A DNA stretch of 64,000 bases. Origin: Trogon surrucura (Eukaryota > Chordata > Aves > Trogoniformes > Trogonidae). Under the pieces are notes generated by a model, which saw only the letters and a list, made by a program, of their open reading frames with translations, was not told where the DNA came from and searched no databases. How positions within the stretch are numbered: position 1 is the first letter of the stretch; each line of letters begins with the position of its first letter. The DNA lies in contig CM036628.1 of NCBI GenBank assembly GCA_020746105.1, forward strand, positions 4,598,001 through 4,662,000. Reading direction: 5' to 3'. Positions 56,731 to 64,000 of the stretch are shown piece after piece. The position numbers and the translations under genes were made by a program.

Positions 56731-57075
56731 TAGAATCATAGAATGTCTTAGGTTGGAAGGGACCTTAGAGATCATCGAATCCAACATCCCTACCATGGGC
56801 AGGGATGCCTTTAACCAGCCCAGGTTGCTCAAGGTCTCATCTAACCTGGCCTTGAACACCTCCAGGGAGGGGGCAGCCACAGCCTCTCTGGGCAATCTAG
56901 TCCAGAGTCTTGCCACCCTCGTACTGAAGAGTTTCTTCCTAAGATGCAACCTAAACCTATTCTCCTTCGATTTAAATCCATTTCCCCTTGTCCTATTGCT
57001 GGACACTTGTAAAAAGTCTCTCTCCAGCCTTCCTGTAGGTGTTGGAAGGCAGTGGTAAGGTCCCTCCGGCCTTGG
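56731..57075 (-). mobile_element. CR1 LINE, 5'-truncated copy
   Basis: Reverse complement of a CR1 3' end: AATCATAGAATGTCTTAGGTTGG...AGATCATCGAATCC, then CTCTCTGGGCAATC and CCCCTTGTCCTATTGC blocks. The 150-codon minus frame through it is decayed CR1 sequence. Confidence 0.9.
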
Positions 57076-60000
57076 TCCTGTCAACCCATTCTCCTGTGAT
57101 AAGCCCTTCTTCACCTGGACAGTCTGACTGATGTCAATGACTTGAGTCTTCAGCTGCCTCAAGTTACAAAGCACAATTCCCGAGGAAATTAGCCTTTGAA
57201 ATTTTGGCAGACTATTTTATGGCCACACAATTCGCCTACATTAGTCTTCCCTCTCTACAAGACAGAGGGGGAAATTTCCATGACTGATGCAATGACAGCG
57301 GAGACTGTGGCTGTCTGGTAGGATTAAAGGCAGTGATCCTCTTATTTGTGGAGGGCTACTATAAATTCTAAACTGTATGAGGTCTGATGGATGTATATTT
57401 ACCATATATATGTTCACAGAGACTGTTTGGGTTCTCTGCAGTGTGCTGGGGGCATTCCAGGCTGCTGGCAGATGCTGTGAAAGAATCAGATGATTCCCAG
57501 CAGGTATTCAAACACTATATATGAATGTGTAGTGGTTGGGGAATGTCAGTTAAGGCCACAGAACTGAACCCAGCAAATAAATATCTAGGGAAAACAGCAA
57601 ATCCCACTCTTCAGAATCATTCCAGAGAGACTGCCGGATAGAAAAAAGAGACGTGACTGGGGGAAAAGCAGATGTGTGACAGATCTAGGCACAAATGCCA
57701 AGTATAAATAGGGACAGATTAGTTAAGTGGCAGCTATTGATTCTTGTGCCTTTCCCCTCTGCTTTGATTGATGCCTTCTATTCCCTCTTCCCACACACAG
57801 TAATTCATTTATTATTTTTCTTAGAGCAGTGTTCCCATTTCCTTCTATGCATAAAGCATGACCCCTCAGATTTCAGCAAGGCTTCCACTTATGCTTCAGA
57901 GCTGGTTTACCCTCCACTGCCTTCAAGCAACGAGCTTACTAAAATCGAGCAATGTGTGTGGGTGTACTTACCAGAAGTAGGGAAACACGAGACAGGAATT
58001 GTATGGGCTTTTCTTCATTCTTTGCCTGTATCCTCTATGCATGTTCCTTACTGATGTTCTGTGTTAGGAATGAAAACAATCCAGGGGAAAAAAATCCAGC
58101 CAGAAATCACTTAACTCTAATTAGAGCTGGGGTACAAGTACGTGGAGCAAAAAAACCAGTGAAAATTAAACAGTAGATTCAGATTGAAATTCTAAGTTTT
58201 GTTCTTGTTTCTGCTTTTTGTTCTTTTGTTGAAATAAGAAAGACGGTAAATTTAAGTTCACTCTCAACCTCCTTGTAATAATCTTTGGGTATTTTGTTCT
58301 CTTTTAATTTTATTCAGTTAAAATACTATTTCACTGTGGAACATGTGAAATTCAAGTGTTTCAGAAATTTCCTTCCGCATATGTTGAATGAATTTATGTG
58401 GTGATTTGATCTGGATTTAATTTTTTTTCAGATGCTAAATGCTCTTTATATTCAAAAATTATACATAGTGTTGAAACACCCGAGTGTAGTAAAATAGGTA
58501 GCTTAAAAAAACAAGTAATTAATAGCTTATAGACTAGGTACAATCCTAGCATTCATGTAATATTTTGAGTGTACTAGAACATAGTACAAATGCCTAAATC
58601 ATATGAATTACCCTAATAAAATAGAACTGAAAAATTACTTTAACCTTTTTAAAACAATGTCTTCTGACATATCCAAAATGAAACAACAACATAGATTTCA
58701 CGTAGACTTTTCCCACTGAAGCTGTCATAAAAATCAACAAGTTTTCATGACACACTTTGAAGGAGAACGCATTGTATTTTCTAGTTAGAAAATGGTATTG
58801 TTTATCAATCTTTTTCTTACGTGGCTCTACTGTCAAAGAGATTTCGGAACTTAGAGCATGGGCTTCAATTGTTTTTTAATTGATTTTTAGCCGTGCATTT
58901 TCTTTGAACACTTTTTCGCTTTTAGTAATTGAAGCCCTGAGGTACAGGACTACTTTACAGCACGGACGCTCTTTCGATCTGAGGTTTAACTCCAGCTGGT
59001 CCCAAGAACCCCTCCCCACCAGAATGAAGAGTCATGATGGTTATAAAGAACAATTGCCTGTCGGTCCTGTACATTTTAAATTTCCTCCACAATATTCTCT
59101 TTCCATAAGAAAGCATTGTAGTCAGTGAAGTGTGCATTGAGTAGAGAGACATTTATTAGATGAAGACTGAGTGATCACCAGCCATTGTGGAGTTTGATTG
59201 AATATGCAGACACGGGCACTGTGCTTCTGCAACACAGTCGGTCTCAGGTCCCCAGATGATTTTTCGTGGAGGGAGATGGAATCTAGTATTTAATTCATAG
59301 TAAGGGAACTTAATAAAAAATTTACATTTAAGAGATTATTATTTGTGCTATTTGCAACCACATACTGATGTTCAAGTTTCAATTGATAGTAACTTTCAAC
59401 TATTCCTCTGTAAAAAAGATACTGTGCTTCCCTCTTTCTTTTTCAAACCTCAGTAGCTTACTGTTGCAGTCAGACACAAGCGAGTTTGACAGAACATTGC
59501 TGAGCCTGATTCTTTTCTCTGCTTTACTTTTCTAAAGCAAGAAGTCAATCCACTGCAACAAATGCAGTCACATTATAGCAAAAGTGGTGTTGGATCAGAT
59601 CCAGACTGACAGAATAGAAGCCCACTGATCTGTTAAATCCTGAGGTGGTGGTGTGCAGAAAGGAGAATGACATGTGGCTTTTCAGAGCTAAACCCGGATA
59701 ATAATTCTCATATTGGTTAGATCTCGGCAGGTGAATGAAAGTGCTTACCAAGCGAGCGCTAATTAAACACACCGTCTGGTTTTGATCTCTGAAGAGATCA
59801 ACTGCTATTTCACATACATAAAAGAAATACCGTATTTTATTTCTGGTGGCTTTGATAGAGATAATTTAAAAGAATATTCTCTTTTTTTTTTTTTTTTTAA
59901 GATTTCCAACAAGATTTCATTATATGGCAAAGCCCGAACAACAAAACAAAAAAACCCCACCAGTCATGTCATGTATAATAAGGTGGCATACCGAGAAAGG

Positions 60001-60647
60001 CATTCTGGATCAGATCCAAAGACCATTTTAACGAATTCAGCTTTTTCCCTTGACTTCTTTTAAGTCTCAGAAGCTCTTGCTGAAGAGAGAACTAGAGCAA
60101 AATTGCTATTGTAGAAGACTTAAAATTCTTTTTTTTTTTCCTTCCATTACTTGTTAAACTTTCTAATGATTTTAGGTGGGCCTATGACAGCCTTACTGAA
60201 GAAAGGCTTGTTGTAGGCCTGAAAAGGACAAGGTGTTGGGCTCTCAAATGTGGATCAACGTGAATGATTTTTGTGCAGAAGCACTGTTTTGGAATAGTGA
60301 GATGAATTACGCAGTTTGGGAACTATTTGTAATAGACCTCAAGCCTTTCAAGATACGTAATTTTTAGTTTTTATTAGAAATGATCGTAGGGGTGGCAAGT
60401 GATTCAAATGTGTGTCAGTAATGATTTAGGTCAGAGGAAGGTGAATGATGCTCTCAGTCACACTGAGCCCAATTTTATACAATAACTGTGACCTGTAATG
60501 AGAATAGTAGGGTGGCACATTACCTCTGCACACAGTGGATTCGAACTTAATACTTGAATGCTGCATTTGCTCCCTGCATGTAGGTTTGTAAAGGGATGAT
60601 AGAATCTTGGGTAGAGAGAATAGCTATAAAAGCCATTTGATAAAAAA
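57076..60647. other. Non-coding, nothing recognised
   Basis: AT-rich DNA. A 119-codon plus frame at 57695-58054 has no recognisable product and no splice context; it was not called. Confidence 0.45.
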
Positions 60648-61013
60648 ATCACAAAATCGTAGGATCATTCAGGTTGGAAAAGACCCTTGCGATCATCGAG
60701 TCCAACCGCCAACCTACTGTACAAAGCTCACCCCTAAACCATATCCCCCAGCACCACATCTAAACGACCTTTTAACACATCCAGGGATGGGGACTCAACC
60801 ACCTCCCTGGGCAGCCTGTTCCAATGTCTGACTACTTTTTCTGTGAAAAAAGTTTTGCTAATGTCCAGTCTAAACCTACCCTGTTGCAGTTTGAATCCAT
60901 TCCCTCTTGTTCTATCGCTAATTACCTGTGAGAAGAGACCAGCAACAACCTCTCTACAAAGTCCTTTCAGGTAATTGTAGAGAGTGATGAGGTCTCCCTT
61001 CAGCCTCCTCTTC
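60648..61013 (-). mobile_element. CR1 LINE, 5'-truncated copy
   Basis: Reverse complement of a CR1 3' end: AATCGTAGGATCATTCAGGTTGG...GATCATCGAGTCCAACC, then CCTCCCTGGGCAGCC and GGTCTCCCTTCAGCC. A 101-codon minus frame is decayed CR1 sequence. Confidence 0.9.
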
Positions 61014-62862
61014 TTTGCGAGGTCAATTGATAAATTCATTCAAATCAACCAACCAGGCCTTGTCCCTCCCACCTCCAAATTTATTACCATGTGTGGTGTC
61101 TCAGAAGGAAAGAAATGACAAGTTTTACATGGTCATCAGCCAGAAAAAAAGCATAGCAAGAAACAAAGGCTTGAAGCTAAGAATCCATGTCTGCATGTTT
61201 AATGGAGAATGACTAGTGCCAATCAGAGATAACAGTGTTTAACCTTAAACTATCATTCGAAGTGGTGAATCTGTCTGTCTTTTGAATCAAAACTCAACAC
61301 AATGCAGAAGATGAGGTTCAGTACCAGAGCATCTGAATCTGGTTTGCATGAGAATTCAATCCTGATATTCTGGCCTTAAAAGCTATTCAGCCTTGTTATT
61401 ATTAAAAGCTACAACGAATTGCTGTTAAAACGACATGCTGCTCAAAACAGAAGACATTTCTTAATAATTTAATTAAAATTAGTTTTCTATCAAAATATAC
61501 CAACAAGATAAATCTGTTGTTAAAAAAGCTTATTGTATCATCTAAACTAATCAAAGCTGGTTTTTTTTTACTTCTATCAGACCCCTTGGGCACATCAGTA
61601 ACATGTTGATATATGCCCTTGGAAACATGAAAATGCTAGATTAGTTGGGATAAATTTGATCTGAACTAGATAAACTGTTAATTCAGTATTATGTACAAAC
61701 TACTGTCTCAGTGGTGAATCTTTCGTACTCATCTAGTTTCACCAGAAGAGAGAGAGCACGATATAAGATAAACCTGATGGAATACTTAAGTTTTCTAGTG
61801 CTCCATCATGATTGTCTCCAAATGTAAAATGGGTTAAGCACATTGTGATGTCTGGATTATATTCTGGTTGTGATTTGAAACTCTATTTTGTGTTTCAAAC
61901 TAATAAGTTTCAAATGCCAGGCTTTGGCTTTTTTGCTTGTAATATTAGGTCTAACTCAATCTGCTGCATTTTTGTTTACTTTTTTTCTAGTTTCCAGTAT
62001 TTTTGCAAATCAAAGGTATTCTAAATTATTTTAACCTCCCGATAATCAAGAAAATCTGTACTTGTAAGGACTGTCAAATTGACGTTTGTGTTAAGGGGAA
62101 CAGGCTAAAACGAATAAATTCTTCCTAAATTCATGTAAAGAATCCAAAAGGGCAGAAATCAGCCCACTGTACAGAGGGAAGATGCCCTTTGCCTCCAAAA
62201 TGAATCCAGCCCTTGAACCAAATATGTCCAATGGTTGACAGCAGAGAGCAAGACTACTCAGTCCATAATGCTAATTATGCTTTGACTTCAAAGAAAGTAA
62301 ATAGTTACTGCACGCTTGGAATATACAAAATTTGATTTAGAAACCCATTTGTTAGGTATAATGCAATGCCTGCTTCTGCAAGTAGCTTGTCATTGGACTT
62401 AACAAAAGCATACCTTCATATTTGTTCTCTTCACTATTCCCTAACTTTCCTTGAAAAAACCAAAACATCAAGAAATCTTGGAATATATTGTATAATGTTT
62501 AAAGTAGTGTTGATTTAACTTCAATCACTAGTGTCTGGAAATGTCTCACGTATAACATTCTGTTGCGTTAGTCCTGAGCTCTTAACTACTTTTCTCACTG
62601 TAGCACTGACTGTTCTTAGGCGACACTGTTACGTGAATAATTTTTAACGTACTCTTACAAGTTAAATTTGAATCATGGCACACCCCTGCTTTGTATAAGG
62701 ATTTAAAAATACTCGTCTTCTGACAACTGCGTGCCAAATTCTGTCCTGCAACCTCTTTCCCCCTGCACCCCAAGGTACTACTGTTTTCAGCCTCTCTGCC
62801 TTCCTGGGAAATGTCTTATCATTGAAAAGCTGTGTCGCAAACTGGAATATTAAGGTCACCCT
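61014..62862. other. Non-coding, nothing recognised
   Basis: AT-rich DNA without a supported gene or repeat. Confidence 0.45.
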
Positions 62863-63060
62863 ATGTGGAATAAAGGAAGGGACCTTTCAAGATCATCCAG
62901 TCCAACCACCCTGCAATAAGCAGGGACATCTTCAACTAGGTCAGGTTGCTCAGAGCCCCATCCACCCTGACCTTTGCCTCCACCACCTCTCTGGGTAACC
63001 CGTTCCAGTGTTTCACCACTCTCATTGTACAAAATTTCTTCCTTTTATCCAATCTAAATC
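62863..63060 (-). mobile_element. CR1 LINE, 3' part (split by a SINE)
   Basis: Reverse complement of a CR1 3' end (GGAAGGGACC...GATCATCCAGTCCAACC) through TTTATCCAATCTAAATC, where a SINE interrupts it. Confidence 0.88.
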
Positions 63061-63234
63061 ACAGAATGGCCTAGGCTGGAAGGGACCATAGAGATCATTT
63101 AATCCAACCTCCCTGTCATGGGCAGGGACGCCTCTCAACTAGATCAGGCAACACCTGGGGACCGAATGGGAATCGAACCCGTGACCTTTGGCATTTCAGC
63201 ACCATGCTCAACCGAGTGAGCTAGACCAGCCCCC
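63061..63234 (-). mobile_element. tRNA-Ile-headed SINE, nested in CR1
   Basis: Minus-strand SINE of the same family as 10104-10289. Head GGGGCTGGTCTAGCTCACTC, B box GGTTCGATTCC, the same TGTTGCCTGATCTAGTTGAG middle region and CR1-type tail. It interrupts a CR1, apparently with a short AATC duplication. The head has more changes from tRNA-Ile than the first copy. Confidence 0.88.
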
Positions 63235-63366
63235 TAATCTACTCTCCTTTACTTTAAAACCATGAGCCTTGTCATATTGCAACAGGCCCTACTAAAAAGT
63301 TTGTCCCCATGTTACTTACAAGCTCCCCTTGCATACTTTCAGCAATTAATAAGGTCTCCCTGGAGA
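63235..63366 (-). mobile_element. CR1 LINE, 5' part (split by a SINE)
   Basis: Continuation of the CR1 at 62863-63060: CTACTCTCCTTTACTTTAAAACC then a degraded CTTGTCATATTGC block and AAGGTCTCCCTGGAG. Confidence 0.82.
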
Positions 63367-64000
63367 CTTTACTCAATTCCTTAGACAACTATGTTTTAGT
63401 AACTGCCTGACCAGAAAAGCAAGTGACTGACTCAGCCGGAAAATAGCTGGTTTGAAAAATGGTGGCATAGATCCATATGTGAAAATATGTTCTAATGCAC
63501 AGAAAATGATTATAAATCTGTTTATAGTTCTATGCATCTTCCTTTTGTTATTTTTTTCCTGTACATGACCGGAAATTAAAAATCAGAATACAAGTATGTT
63601 CTTCTGCTTTGGTTGGACAAATCAAAGCAAAGATGTAACAAAATTATATGAATGTTTCTGACCTGAATGAAAACTGTATGAAGGTAGGACGTCGATACTA
63701 TTTTTTTTTAATCTAAATAGAGCTGTCAGTATGTTTAAAACATAAAGAAGTGAGAGAGGTGTTTTTCAGGTGATAACCAAATAAAATTTGGATTAAGGTT
63801 GGATTTAAACTTCCAAATTAGCTGTCTAATAGTCAGGGAGGCAGTCTGCATTTTCAAAATACAATTTTTTCTCTTAGGAATGACTTCTTTGCAGCATGAC
63901 ACAATAAAATGTGTTGCATCCTTTCTCCGTGCCCATCATTTAGATGTGTGGAAGTTCACCAAGTTCAGTGATATTTATTTTAACAGTATTACAAAATTAA
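63367..64000. other. Non-coding, nothing recognised
   Basis: AT-rich DNA to the window end, with no supported feature. Confidence 0.45.

Noticed and set aside
57695..58054. 119-codon plus-strand frame
   Set aside because: Longest frame in the right flank, but with AT-rich random-looking composition, no splice signals and no recognisable motif.

Overview
The window looks like nuclear DNA of a bird, most likely a passerine. The evidence is many 5'-truncated CR1 LINE copies, plus two SINEs with a tRNA-Ile-like head joined to a CR1-type tail, a SINE architecture described from passerine genomes. There are no prokaryotic operons or RNA operons. Most short open frames in the AT-rich flanks are chance frames.

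Layout. (1) 1-29.5 kb: AT-rich, mostly non-coding DNA with scattered CR1 copies, one SINE (10.1 kb), a possible solo LTR (2.9-3.4 kb), and three plus-strand exon-like segments (4640-5721) whose splice phases join into one open peptide. This may be part of a gene that continues outside the window. (2) 29.5-50.7 kb: a sharply bounded GC-rich tandem array of four near-identical units (about 5.58, 3.80, 5.59 and 5.59 kb), bounded by CR1 sequence at both ends. Each unit carries one minus-strand gene with a TATA box, a first-AUG start, four or five exons with canonical splice sites, a stop and an AATAAA signal. The predicted protein (717 aa in units 1, 3 and 4; 318 aa in unit 2) is rich in Pro, Ser, Gln, Ala and Arg. 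I do not recognise it. It contains repeated exon modules, S-x-I-P motifs in basic Ser/Pro context, and a basic Cys-containing C-terminal helix. Unit 2 has lost one module through recombination between exons 3 and 4. (3) 51.3-55.4 kb: a compact non-autonomous LTR retrotransposon in an LTR-leader-LTR-leader-LTR arrangement (three LTRs of about 1.19 kb, two 284-bp internal regions), flanked by a 5-bp target duplication. It has a tRNA-Ile-type primer binding site, a polypurine tract and long stems that could enclose the primer site. (4) 55.4-64 kb: AT-rich non-coding DNA with three more CR1 copies, one of them split by the second SINE.

The main candidates for something undescribed are the tandem gene family and the triple-LTR mini-retrotransposon. 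All gene models were read from sequence only; no expression or homology data were available.
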